From CBDUQI01 sp965369325 (GTDB lineage: Bacteria; Pseudomonadota; Gammaproteobacteria; Steroidobacterales; JBCBZW01), in assembly GCA_965369325.1 (NCBI GenBank), contig CBDUQI010000068.1, forward strand, positions 1 to 26,505: DNA of 26,505 nucleotides, written 5' to 3'. The notes below the pieces were generated by a model. The model was not told where the DNA came from. It worked only from the letters and a program-made list of their open reading frames with translations, and did not search any database. A program made the translations under genes and the position numbers. Shown here piece after piece: positions 8,218 through 17,200 of this stretch (within the stretch, counting starts at the first letter, position 1; the number at the start of each line of letters is the position of its first letter).

Positions 8218-8397
8218 GCTGACGCGCCGGCGACCTAAAGCTGCTTAGCACCCCTGCGGATATCCCCCTTACTAGTCTACTCAGTCGAGCGAACCTGCTT
8301 CGTCTATAAGTGCAGGTGCTCACTGAGCGGCGCCGCGTACGGCTGCTCCGGATTGCGAGGGCTTTGACGGACGTTGGACCGCCCGGCGTGACGCCTG

Positions 8398-8406
8398 TGC
8401 TACCAT
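8398..8406 (+). promoter_or_regulatory. weak extended -10 candidate upstream of the phosphate operon
   Basis: TGCTACCAT fits the extended -10 form TGnTATAAT, with four of six core matches. No -35 lies at normal spacing; TTGGAC at 8374-8379 is 21 bases away. No Pho box was found. Confidence 0.25.
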
Positions 8407-8420
8407 CCTGATCGCAATAC

Positions 8421-8443
8421 AGCGCGAGCGTGCAGCTCGCGCT
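8421..8443 (+). repeat. perfect 9-base inverted repeat in the leader of the DUF47-PiT operon
   Basis: AGCGCGAGC (8421-8429) and GCTCGCGCT (8435-8443) are exact inverted copies around a 5-base loop. They lie 37 bases before the TTG start of the DUF47 gene. No T-run follows. It may be a leader hairpin or an operator. Confidence 0.55.
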
Positions 8444-8479
8444 AAGCGGCCTAATAACACTGGGTTTGGGAGAGCTGGG

Positions 8480-9154
8480 TTGTCAAATTTGTTAGCAAGT
8501 ATTTTTGGATCTTCGCCGGTTCAGCCGTTGGAGAAACATGTCAATCTTGCGTATAAGTGCACGCAGGAACTGGTCGGATTCTTTGAGGCCGTGGTCAAGG
8601 ACGATTGGGACACGGCGGCGGCGATACGCGGGGAAATTGAGCGCTTCGAACACGAGGCAGACGACCTCAAAAAGGACATCCGGCTGCATCTGCCCACCAG
8701 CCTGTTCATGCCGGTGTCACGTCAGGATCTGCTAGAGCTGCTGCTAGTTCAGGACAAGATGGCCAATCGTGCTAAAGATGTGTCCGGCATTGTGATGGGC
8801 CGCAAGATGACCATTCCACCGGTCATTTCAGCCCAGTTTCTGGATCTGGTCGCCCGCAGCGTGGATGCTGCGAAACAGGCTCGCAAGAGCGTGCGCGAGC
8901 TCGATGAGCTGTTTACCACCGGGTTCCGGGGGGCGGAAGTCTCATTGGTGGCTGAACTCATCGAAGAACTGGACCGAATCGAAACTGATACGGACGACCG
9001 TGAGGTTGAGGTGCGAGCGGCGCTGTTCGCGATCGAGGGGGATCTGGAGCCGGTAAATGTCATATTCCTGTACAAGGTTATCGGCTTGATTGGGGAAATT
9101 GCGGACATGGCAGAACGCGTCGGCCGGCGCCTCGAACTGCTGCTCTCTCACTAG
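8480..9154 (+). CDS. DUF47 / TIGR00153 family protein, PhoU-like partner of the phosphate permease
   Basis: A TTG start at 8480 is supported by GGGAG at 8468-8472, 7 bases upstream, and by the usual family beginning (SNLLASIFGSSPVQPLEKH). At 224 residues it has the normal family length. It is almost wholly helical and acidic, with hallmark blocks FEHEADDLKKDIR, LPTSLFMPVSRQDL and QDKMANRAKDVSGI. The histidine and acidic residues of EHEAD are typical metal-binding positions of PhoU-like bundles. The gene ends 30 bases before the PiT permease, so the two form an operon. The same pairing is known in other bacteria, where the DUF47 protein is thought to control or assist low-affinity phosphate uptake. 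It is cytosolic. Confidence 0.92.
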   Translation: MSNLLASIFGSSPVQPLEKHVNLAYKCTQELVGFFEAVVKDDWDTAAAIRGEIERFEHEADDLKKDIRLHLPTSLFMPVSRQDLLELLLVQDKMANRAKDVSGIVMGRKMTIPPVISAQFLDLVARSVDAAKQARKSVRELDELFTTGFRGAEVSLVAELIEELDRIETDTDDREVEVRAALFAIEGDLEPVNVIFLYKVIGLIGEIADMAERVGRRLELLLSH

Positions 9155-9184
9155 ACAACGCAAGAATAATTCTGGGGCGAATTC

Positions 9185-10435
9185 ATGGACGCACAGTTAG
9201 TCTACATCGGCCTTGCGGCTGCGTTTGGCATTTTCATGGCGTGGGGAATTGGTGCAAACGATGTCGCCAATGCCATGGCAACGTCGGTGGGCTCGAAGGC
9301 TCTGACGATCAAACAGGCGATCATGGTTGCGGCCGTGTTCGAGTTTGCGGGCGCCGTCCTGGCGGGGGGCGAGGTAACCTCGACCATCCGCAAGGGCATT
9401 GTCGATGCCAGCTCGCTCAGCCACACACCTGAGCTGCTGGTGTACGGCATGCTCGCCGCGCTGCTGGCGGCGGGTACCTGGTTGATGATTGCCTCAAGAA
9501 ACGGTTGGCCGGTGTCGACGACACATTCCATCGTCGGTGCCATCGTTGGTTTTGCGGCGGTGGGTATCGGCGTTGATGCCGTGCAGTGGGGCAAAGTGGG
9601 CACCATCGTCATGAGCTGGGTGATCTCACCGTTGACGGCGGGGTTTATCGCCTATCTGATTTACCTGAGCGTGCAGAAGTTAATACTACGCCGCGAAGAC
9701 CCACTTGCTTATGCGAAGCGCTACGTGCCGGTCTATATCTTCCTGGCTGCCTTCACGATTACGCTGGTGACCATTCTGAAAGGCCTCAAGCATGTCGGGC
9801 TGAACATCAGCATCGTCAACAGCTATGTGTTGGCGGTCGGTATCGCGATTGTCATTGCCGTCATCGGGGCGGTGATCGTGAATCGGATTCAACCCGACGT
9901 GCAAGCGGAGAAGAAGCACCATTTCCACACTGTCGAACGGGTGTTCGGTGTACTGATGATCATCACGGCGTGCGGGATGGCGTTTGCGCACGGCTCTAAC
10001 GATGTAGCCAATGCCATCGGGCCGCTGGCGGCGGTGATTAGCGTTGCGCAAACAGGGGCGATCGATGCCGAATCGGCGGTGCCGCTGTGGGTGTTGGTGC
10101 TGGGCGGGCTGGGCATCGTGGTTGGGCTTGCTACCTTTGGCCGACATGTCATCGCTACCGTGGGTCAGAAAATTACCCAGCTCACGCCCAGCCGCGGATT
10201 CGCGGCTGAGCTCGCCGCGGCAACCACCATTGTCATTGCCTCAGGAACCGGCATCCCGATTTCGACCACCCACACGCTGGTGGGCGCGGTGCTTGGCGTT
10301 GGCCTGGCGCGCGGCATCGAGGCGATCGATCTGCGCGTGGTAGGGCGAATATTTGTTTCCTGGGTAGTCACCATCCCGGCCGGTGCCATACTGGCTATTG
10401 TGTTCTTCGTGATATTCAAAAACGTGTTGCCGTAG
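9185..10435 (+). CDS. pit: PiT-family inorganic phosphate transporter
   Basis: This 416-residue inner-membrane protein carries the two inverted PiT signatures: GANDVANA at residues 23-30 and GSNDVANA at residues 270-277. Each is followed by a Gly/Ala-rich segment, and the STTH motifs also occur in pairs (VSTTHSIVGA and ISTTHTLVGA). About ten membrane segments are visible, with a basic cytoplasmic stretch near residue 160-180 and another near residue 240. PiT proteins move phosphate, often as a metal-phosphate complex, together with protons or sodium. Length and motif spacing are normal and nothing is missing. It lies 30 bases after the DUF47 gene, and the next gene begins only 30 bases downstream. 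Confidence 0.95.
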   Translation: MDAQLVYIGLAAAFGIFMAWGIGANDVANAMATSVGSKALTIKQAIMVAAVFEFAGAVLAGGEVTSTIRKGIVDASSLSHTPELLVYGMLAALLAAGTWLMIASRNGWPVSTTHSIVGAIVGFAAVGIGVDAVQWGKVGTIVMSWVISPLTAGFIAYLIYLSVQKLILRREDPLAYAKRYVPVYIFLAAFTITLVTILKGLKHVGLNISIVNSYVLAVGIAIVIAVIGAVIVNRIQPDVQAEKKHHFHTVERVFGVLMIITACGMAFAHGSNDVANAIGPLAAVISVAQTGAIDAESAVPLWVLVLGGLGIVVGLATFGRHVIATVGQKITQLTPSRGFAAELAAATTIVIASGTGIPISTTHTLVGAVLGVGLARGIEAIDLRVVGRIFVSWVVTIPAGAILAIVFFVIFKNVLP

Positions 10436-10451
10436 TTGCGAGGGGTGGCGC

Positions 10452-10457
10452 AGGGAG
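10452..10457 (+). promoter_or_regulatory. ribosome binding site that decides the start of the propeller-like gene
   Basis: AGGGAG lies 8 bases before the ATG at 10466. This favours that ATG over the upstream in-frame TTG at 10436, which has no such site. Confidence 0.6.
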
Positions 10458-10465
10458 AACAGCCG

Positions 10466-11839
10466 ATGCCAGCTCAACCCTGTACCAAACGGCATGATAC
10501 GCACTGCCGCGAACACGCCGTGGCGCTCTGTCTGGTCACGCTGCTGGCCACCAGTCTCGTTGATGCCGAGCGCGTGCACGCGTTCGAGCTATCTTTTGTT
10601 GCCGGTGGGCAGGACCCGCAACAGCAGTTTCTGGGGGGAACCGAAGTGCTTTCCCTGGTGCCTCACAACGGCGCCTTGTTCGCAGGCGTGGGATACTGGA
10701 AAGACGTGCCTGGTGCAGACCCAAGCCCCGGCGCGCAGATACTACGCAAAGACAGTGAGGACGGACCGTGGATGCAGGATGCCCGCTTCGGTGCTGGCTA
10801 CTCTCGCGTCGACAGTTTGAAGTCACTTACCCTCACCACCGATTTAGCTGGTGTGCCTTTGCAGCCGCCGGTGCATCTGTTGATCGCCGGGCTGTCGGAC
10901 AACATTGCCCCGTTTCGCGATACCGCATGGGTGCGTCACGATGCGACGGGCTTGTGGCGTCAGAGCGAGATTTGGCCCGAGGACGAGCAGCGCACGGGCT
11001 CACGTGCATTTATCGTGCATCGGGACAAAGTTACCCAGCGGGACCTGGTGTTCGCGGGCGCGGCGGATTCGGTTTACAAGGCTGCGTACGATCAGGCAAC
11101 GGGCCAGTTGAACTGGTCGCCGCAGCCGGAGCTGGTTGCCGACTACCGCACACTCGCGTTCGCGCGTGCCAATGGCGATCTGTACGTGTCAATTTCCGAC
11201 GCGCTTTATCGGCGTGTTGACGGGCCCGGCGCGCACTGGGTGCTGGTGTGGCAGTGGGATGGTGGGCCGCGCTTTAATCAGCTGCGCGGGCTGACCGCGA
11301 TTCCCAACCCTGCCGGCACCGGTGAGCTGCTGCTGGGGGCGCGGGAGATTCAGAAAAACTGGATGGTGAGCATCGATCCGTCACAGGGCCATCAGATAGC
11401 GGTGGAAGTGGATGTGCGCTCTGCCCTGGAGGCGCGCTGGGGGGGCGCGGTGCCGTGGACCATTGCGGCCTATAACAACATCGTGCCCGTGACCGATCCG
11501 CAGACCGGCGAGACGGTGCATCTGCTCAGCCTGCAGGCCGCGCATCCCGATCCGGTGTTTAATGCCCCGCGCGCGTTTTATCTGGTGCGTGAAGTGGATG
11601 GCCGTTACCGGCCGGGCACGGTGCACGCGTGCGGGGCGAGCTTGCCCGGCAGCCCAGCAGAATTGCGCGCGGTGCGCGCCATCGTCCAGTCACCGTTTGA
11701 TACGGGAGCAGACCCATATATCTACATGGCCGGCTTCGATGCGAATTTTCTGGATGCCCACAACACGGCATGGATCTACCGGGCGCGTTTGTCGCGGGTG
11801 CTCGCCGACCCACCCGATTGCACTGAGCCGGGTGGGTAA
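10466..11839 (+). CDS. secreted propeller-like protein of unknown function
   Basis: The product has 457 residues from the ATG at 10466. A polar n-region of ~17 residues precedes a hydrophobic segment (AVALCLVTLLATSLVDA), so it is probably exported by Sec, with cleavage near ERVHA or HAF. The mature part is beta-rich with repeated strands of the kind seen in beta-propellers, for example LVPHNGALFAGVGYW, VHLLIAGLSDN, RDLVFAGAADSVYKA, LAFARANGDLYVSISDALYR and DPYIYMAGFDANF. I recognise no catalytic motif and no named family. It begins 30 bases after the PiT gene on the same strand, so read-through from the phosphate operon is likely. No terminator is visible after it on the plus strand; the hairpin at 11867-11880 lacks a T-run in that direction. 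Confidence 0.72.
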   Translation: MPAQPCTKRHDTHCREHAVALCLVTLLATSLVDAERVHAFELSFVAGGQDPQQQFLGGTEVLSLVPHNGALFAGVGYWKDVPGADPSPGAQILRKDSEDGPWMQDARFGAGYSRVDSLKSLTLTTDLAGVPLQPPVHLLIAGLSDNIAPFRDTAWVRHDATGLWRQSEIWPEDEQRTGSRAFIVHRDKVTQRDLVFAGAADSVYKAAYDQATGQLNWSPQPELVADYRTLAFARANGDLYVSISDALYRRVDGPGAHWVLVWQWDGGPRFNQLRGLTAIPNPAGTGELLLGAREIQKNWMVSIDPSQGHQIAVEVDVRSALEARWGGAVPWTIAAYNNIVPVTDPQTGETVHLLSLQAAHPDPVFNAPRAFYLVREVDGRYRPGTVHACGASLPGSPAELRAVRAIVQSPFDTGADPYIYMAGFDANFLDAHNTAWIYRARLSRVLADPPDCTEPGG

Positions 11840-11858
11840 GGCGCTGAGGCGGTTGAAG

Positions 11859-11880
11859 AAAAAAGTGGGCATCCATGCCC
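11859..11880 (-). terminator. rho-independent terminator of the minus-strand glycosidase gene
   Basis: Read on the minus strand, GGGCAT (from 11880) pairs with ATGCCC (to 11867), then AC, then six T (11864-11859). It lies about 71 bases past the stop codon of the glycosidase-like gene. On the plus strand there is no T-run after the stem. Confidence 0.75.
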
Positions 11881-11951
11881 GAGTACCGCTGCTCTATTCA
11901 TCCTTGTATAGATAACAGCGCTAACCCGGCGGATATTCCCTCATCGCCGTG

Positions 11952-13856
11952 TTAAATAGTGCCGCTGGGGCCTGGTGGGCCGAAAAACAGCGCTTTCATG
12001 ATGGCCAGATCCAGAAAGTCGACGGTGCCATCAAAGTTCATGTCGGCCACCGGGTGGCTGCCAAAGAACAAGCCTTTGAGCAGCTCCAGATCCAGGAAGT
12101 CGACGATGCCGTCGTTGTTAAAGTCCGGATCGCACACGTTGCCAAAGCCATCGCTGTCGGCATCAATCTGTGCGGGATTGATCTCGTTGGTGCAGTTGTC
12201 CTGGGTGTCGATCACGCCGTCATTGTCGGTGTCGACCGGGCCGTCATCGGCACGGCGTACCAGCACCATTGCGGCCACGCTGTCGGGCGTGTCGATGCCG
12301 ATGCTGCCGCTGAGCCCAAGCCCGAGTTGCGTGCTAGTCATGGCGATGACGTCGTAGCTGATCACATCCCACTGCCCGGTGGGCAGCGCGACGGTGACCG
12401 AGCTGCGTGTGTCGGTAAATAACAGGTACTGCTCCTGCGGCCATTCCAGTACGCGGGCGTCGGCGTCGCTGGTGCTGAAGATGCTGGCGCCTGCGGGCGG
12501 GGCCATCTCCCAGAAGCTGATATCGGCATCAATGCGCTCGCGCAGCCACTGCAGGTTGTCGGCAGAGGGATGCTCCACGATGGTATCGCCCAAAGAGGTA
12601 TGACCCCAGAAATAGGCGCCCTGTTTGGAGGCAATTTTGTTGCCGGTGGTGGCATAGCCACCGCCTGCGAATACGCCCAGCGTCGTCTCGATGACTTCAT
12701 TCTCGCTCTGCGCACCCGGATCGTAGCCCACTTCCTCATTCACGATGGGCTTGCCAGTACCTACCGCTTGGTACTCTACGCCAATCCGATCAGCCGCCTC
12801 GGACAGGTCACCCGCTAGGTTCTGCACGATGCCGTGGGTATGCCAGGGGCCGTTCAGGCCGCTGTCCCATACCGAATCAAGTGCATGGGTAGAGACCGGG
12901 GTGGGGTAGGGCAGAAGCGCTCGTATAGCCGTCCCGATGTCAAACTCATGGGCAGCGTCCACCTGCTCGTCCCACTCCTGCGAGAGGGTTATCCACACGT
13001 TAGGGTAGCTGCCGTAACGCGCGGCGATGTAACGGTAATAGCCCTCTTTATCGACCACCTGATCGCCGGTAGTGCCGCCCATGACCAGGTCGCAAATGAT
13101 ATCCAGAGCCTGACAACGTTCGACCGCAACGTCGACACGTTCCGAATAAAACTGCGGGTTGGGTTGATCGCTCTCGGAGTCGCTCTGATTGTTACCGCTC
13201 ATAAACGGGCGTAGCACACTGCTGCGGTTCTCGGTTCTGAACATGCGCAGGACAAAGCGCAGTTTGTTAAAGCGCAGCGCCGTTTGCTCAACGTCCTCGG
13301 CGATACTGGCAGCCGTGGCTTCCACGCCATTGGGTTGGCTCAAGAAGTCATAGTGGGTGTTGCCGATAATGTACTGGTAGGTGCCGTCGCTGCGCTGGAA
13401 CCAGCGCCCACCCGCCTGCGCCGGATTGGCTTGCCAGAACCCATGCAGGCCGGACGCAATGGCGCTCACATGGTCGCCCTGTTTCTGGCCCTGTAGCTGA
13501 ACATCGCTGGAGTTCACCTCTACCAGGTCCCAGCGCCCGGGCGCGGTAGGCGTAAAGCGCACTTTGTACGCACCGCCTGTTGTGCCGCCGGCACCGTCCC
13601 CATCCCAGAAGCCTAGGATGCGGTACTGCGGAGCGCCACTTTCGTGTCGCAGCAGTACGTCGAAGTCTACGTTGATACTAGGCTTGTCGCTGGGTGTTTG
13701 GCTGGTCCCGGTAAATTCAATCTGAAATACCGAGTACACATCGGCGCTGCCGAGCTCAGCGGCCTGTGCGGGCGCTGCGAGCATCGCAGCGCTCACGCTC
13801 AGTACGCCGCAGGCCACGGCAAGCATTGAGAACATTTCAGAACGAAGAGAGTTCAT
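11952..13856 (-). CDS. secreted glycosidase-like protein: DUF5060, DUF4038/apiosidase-like barrel, TSP3 and dockerin-like tail
   Basis: A 634-residue exported protein. Residues 1-32 are a Sec signal ending APAQA. Residues ~38-145 look like DUF5060, a beta-sandwich found before glycosidase barrels (VYSVFQIEFTG, YKVRFTPTAPGRWDL). Residues ~150-450 look like a DUF4038/apiosidase-type TIM barrel (QYIIGNTHYDFL, NVWITLSQEWDEQ, KPIVNEEVGYDPG). Glu294 is the likely acid/base and Glu374 or Glu375 the likely nucleophile. Residues ~465-535 are a beta domain. A TSP3-type segment (541-577, DTDNDGVIDTQDNC) and two dockerin-like calcium loops follow (DFNNDGIVD at 578-586, DMNFDGTVD at 605-613), and the protein ends FFGPPGPSGTI. 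Substrate is unknown, perhaps a plant or algal side-chain sugar. The dockerin-like pair may bind a cohesin-like partner or anchor the protein. It is divergent from the giant operon and has its own terminator. Confidence 0.85.
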   Translation of the reverse strand: MNSLRSEMFSMLAVACGVLSVSAAMLAAPAQAAELGSADVYSVFQIEFTGTSQTPSDKPSINVDFDVLLRHESGAPQYRILGFWDGDGAGGTTGGAYKVRFTPTAPGRWDLVEVNSSDVQLQGQKQGDHVSAIASGLHGFWQANPAQAGGRWFQRSDGTYQYIIGNTHYDFLSQPNGVEATAASIAEDVEQTALRFNKLRFVLRMFRTENRSSVLRPFMSGNNQSDSESDQPNPQFYSERVDVAVERCQALDIICDLVMGGTTGDQVVDKEGYYRYIAARYGSYPNVWITLSQEWDEQVDAAHEFDIGTAIRALLPYPTPVSTHALDSVWDSGLNGPWHTHGIVQNLAGDLSEAADRIGVEYQAVGTGKPIVNEEVGYDPGAQSENEVIETTLGVFAGGGYATTGNKIASKQGAYFWGHTSLGDTIVEHPSADNLQWLRERIDADISFWEMAPPAGASIFSTSDADARVLEWPQEQYLLFTDTRSSVTVALPTGQWDVISYDVIAMTSTQLGLGLSGSIGIDTPDSVAAMVLVRRADDGPVDTDNDGVIDTQDNCTNEINPAQIDADSDGFGNVCDPDFNNDGIVDFLDLELLKGLFFGSHPVADMNFDGTVDFLDLAIMKALFFGPPGPSGTI

Positions 13857-13889
13857 TGCATTGGGTACTCACGTTGAGGTGGCTGTGAA

Positions 13890-13908
13890 GGCAGATCGCT
13901 GATCTGCC
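13890..13908 (-). repeat. perfect 8-base inverted repeat upstream of the glycosidase gene
   Basis: GGCAGATC (13890-13897) and GATCTGCC (13901-13908) are exact inverted copies with a 3-base centre, 33 bases from the start codon. The size suits either a repressor operator or a leader hairpin. Confidence 0.55.
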
Positions 13909-13917
13909 GGATGGTGG

Positions 13918-13934
13918 GCCGATTCCGCATCGGC
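13918..13934 (-). repeat. second inverted repeat upstream of the glycosidase gene
   Basis: GCCGAT (13918-13923) and ATCGGC (13929-13934) pair around a 5-base loop, only 9 bases from the first dyad. Together they may form a two-hairpin leader. Confidence 0.45.
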
Positions 13935-14008
13935 GCGCCATTGTGCCTGATCTGTTGCCTACGAGGAGACTGTCGCCAAATGCCGGACACCGCGTCACTT
14001 TTTGTCGG

Positions 14009-14034
14009 TTCGCGCTTGCAAACGTCCGCGCTTG
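14009..14034. repeat. 10-base direct repeat with 16-base period
   Basis: TTCGCGCTTG (14009-14018) and TCCGCGCTTG (14025-14034) differ at one base and start 16 bases apart. It may be a tandem binding site for a regulator of either divergent unit. Confidence 0.35.
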
Positions 14035-14191
14035 TTATCGGATACCGCCCTTAACTCTATGTGTGAGCGAGAAAAAAATCTACCGGGTTATGTTGCTAAC
14101 AAAAACTTGAACCGGTTTTCGTGCGTAGTCTGTATGTCTGGGCAGGGAGATACTGCATAAGCGACAACCGCGAGCGGCCCGAAAGACTCAA

Positions 14192-14221
14192 CCCCGGCGG
14201 CGCGCGAGCGCGCGAGCGGGG
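14192..14221 (+). repeat. GC-rich hairpin in the leader of the giant operon
   Basis: CCCCG (14192-14196) pairs with CGGGG (14217-14221). Inside, GCGCG (14200-14204) pairs with CGCGC (14209-14213) around a CGAG loop. It ends 34 bases before the start codon and has no T-run, so it is a leader structure and not a terminator. Confidence 0.5.
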
Positions 14222-14255
14222 CGAATAGCGATTCCAAACCAGTCGAAGATGACAG

Positions 14256-17200
14256 ATGAAAGTAATAAGACCATTGTCCGTGATTTCAGCCCGTTGCTAC
14301 CGATGCAGTGTAGGGGGGCTGGCCCGCATGATGCTCGCCATGTGCACGCTGGCGGCGCCGGGTGTTCATGCCAACGATCTGATTGTTGAGCAATTTACGC
14401 TGTCGGATATCACCCTGGGTGGGGTGTCGCTGCTGGGCGAAGACCCCATCTACTACCTGCAGGCAGATAACCCGCCGTATATGGCGACATTCACCGTCCG
14501 GGTAAGCTGGGATTGCGGCAGCTGGGTGTCGGATGCCTGCACCGAGGCGCGACCCGACACCAGTTTTGATGTGACCCTGCAGGGCGTAACTTCCAACGAT
14601 CGGCTGAGCCCTATCGTGGTGCCGTTTCCGGGCGCCAATATCAGTTATCGCAATCACGGGCCCAGCGGCACCGGTACCACCGGTGAACTGCTGATCTTTC
14701 AGGTGCCCATTACCGAGCCGGCGTTCGATCAGTTTGTTACCGGCCATTTCGTCTCCCTGGATACGCTGGAGGTGCGCGGGCGCATGGACCCGGGCAGCAA
14801 CGTGCCGGAGGATTTGCCCGACACGGTAAACAACCGGGCGCTGGCGCCGCTCAATACCTTCGTTGCCCTGAGCGGCACCCTGTTTGCCGGCCCTGCGACC
14901 GCCACCGTGTCAGCGTTTGATAGTGTGGATGAAACCCCATGCAACGGCGCGGGCAGTGTCACCTTGTTCGGAACGGACTTCAGCTACGACCCCGGCGCTG
15001 GGTTCGACACGATCAACATCAACGGTGCGCCGTTGTGCGTGAACGCCGGTTTCAACGGTACGGCGCTGGATCTGATCGCACGTGATGAAATTGAGCTCGG
15101 CGACATCAGTGGCACCCTCGGCGGGTTGGAGATTTTTCTGCTGGATAATTCTCTGCTCCCGGATGACGATCCGTCCGGCGGCGGCGTAGCGCCCGGCGCA
15201 TTGGGTCTGTTCACCGTGGCGTTGCCGTCGGGTGTCACCTTCCACGCGGTCGATTTCTACCAAAAACCGCTGGCCGCTGGCCTGAGCGATATGTTGTTCC
15301 TGGCGACCTCGCCTGCGTACGCCAGTCTGGATGATCTGGAAGGCGTGAGCGCGCTGGGTTTTCTGGCCACTGAGGCGCTGCCGTTTTCCATCCGCAACGA
15401 CAGCGCTACATTGAATGCGAGCGGCTTCGCCGGCGAGTTCGACATTATTCACTACCGCTTCGACATGACGTTTGAGCTTAGCGACACGCGCAACGCCGAT
15501 CAGGTGGGCGTAGTGAGTAACGATGCGCGCTTCATCCAGCCGGACGCGCTACCCAGTCCGCTGCCTTACGCCTTAACCCCTGGCGGCCTGCAGATTAACG
15601 CGGTGCCGTTTGCGTTGCGCGATGATGTGCGCACGCACTATCCGCGCACCCGCCTGAACGTGCCGGGCTTTGGAGTGCAAGTGGTGGACAATGCCATCGC
15701 CGATGGCAGCAGTTTGCCGGCGATTGGCTATCGGTTTCCGCTGTCCGGCGATTGTCCGGAGTGCCTGAGCGGCGAGGGCAACCAGGCAGTGGATCTGGAT
15801 CCGACCGCGGAGATCATGGCCAGCGACGGCTCGGTGACCAGCCTGGCGCCGCTAAATCTCAACCCGGTCTGGGGGCCGCTGGACGCCAACAGCGGTAATC
15901 GTATTTACAAACGCAACGGCGACATCGGCACTAACGGCCTCTATTACTTCCCGGGCTGGGTCGCGACCGGCACCGACGGCAGTGGTGGCACGCGCGTCGC
16001 CGATTGGCTTACCGGCGCGCGTCAGGTGCAACTGGTAGGCGGCGTGCCCGCGCCCTCCACGCAGTTTTTTGCGCAGGACGCGGCCAGCGTCAAGGGCAAT
16101 TATTTTTTCGCCGGGCTCACGATGGGGCCGGAAGTTTACGCCAATGCGGCGGGGGTGCCCGTAGCCGGCCTCGGCACCGACCTCAGCGGCACCGGCTCGA
16201 ATACCACGATAGGTCTGGGCGGTCTGTCCGATCCGTACTTTCAGAGTATCACCAGCAACATTGGCACCAAATACGTGCTGCGTGCCGGTGGCCTCACGGG
16301 CGTGTTCAACACGGACGATATGTTTACCCCGTTGTTGTACGGCTACCAGGTGGACGTGAGTCGGTTTGCGTTCCGTCAGATCAGCAACGCCATCGATACG
16401 GAAAATTGGTTTGACGGACGTGTGTTCGTCGCCGGCAAGGGCCAGTTCAATATGCATTTCGAAAATCTGGACCTGGATTGCAACGGCAACCTGGGCGCTG
16501 CCTGGCCAGTGGAGGAGGTGTGTGGTGATGGCATCGGGCTGGACCTTAACTGCAACGAGGACTTTGCGGCCTGGAATACCAAAGTGGATTTTCAGTCGAT
16601 GGCCTTTGTGCCGGACAACCCCTTCGCCAGTGCTTGCGAGGTGCAGGACCGGGAATTGTGGGTGGGCAACAGCATGGACTTTATCGCGCTGGATGAGCCC
16701 CTCGGCATCGTCGGGGCATGGGATACCTCCGGCGAGGTAGAGCTGATTTCGATTACTGGCGAGACCGACCACGTGGTCGATCGCCCGGCGGCCGCCAGCG
16801 GCACAGACGATCAGGGCTTTGCCGTCGCGTTTGACGCCGATGGCGATCTGGGCACTCCGTTCGGCAACAACACCGACGGCTATCTGAAAGCGGGCGCGCT
16901 GGTCGGTGTGCCGTTGTGGGATGCGCTGGATATCGACCTGCGATTGGCCAACACTGCCCTCACGAGCCCAGCGCAGAGCATCGTGACCGGCGCAGGTGTC
17001 GACATGACCGGCGATGATGCCAATGTCACCAACGATGTATTGGCCGGGGAGATGAAGCAGGCTAGTAACCTCACCGCTAAGTACACCTGGGGCGCGACCA
17101 GCTTCGGTTTCAATCTACCGGTGTACTACGACATGGACCGCTACGCGGACGGCCGCCACCCGCGCTTTATCGGCAAAACGCTGGGCACCGATCTGGTGGT

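Larger units (their letters stand above)
13857..14255. other. divergent intergenic region with several dyads
   Basis: These 399 bases lie between the glycosidase (minus) and the giant three-gene operon (plus), so both promoters should be here. I see two hairpins near the glycosidase, a 10-base direct repeat in the middle and a very GC-rich hairpin near the giant operon, listed separately. No good sigma70 promoter pair is evident. The giant operon has only a weak ribosome binding site (GAAG at 14245-14248). Confidence 0.5.

Noticed and set aside
8218..8479. Pho box upstream of the DUF47-PiT operon
   Set aside because: No pair of CTGTCA-like repeats at 11-base spacing was found.
14161..14255. 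A cyclic di-GMP or other known riboswitch in the giant-operon leader
   Set aside because: Conserved core segments of the class I motif are not present. Only a GC-rich hairpin can be supported.
15852..16772. A 306-codon minus-strand frame inside the first giant gene
   Set aside because: It is a shadow of the giant gene with no coherent domain or start signal.
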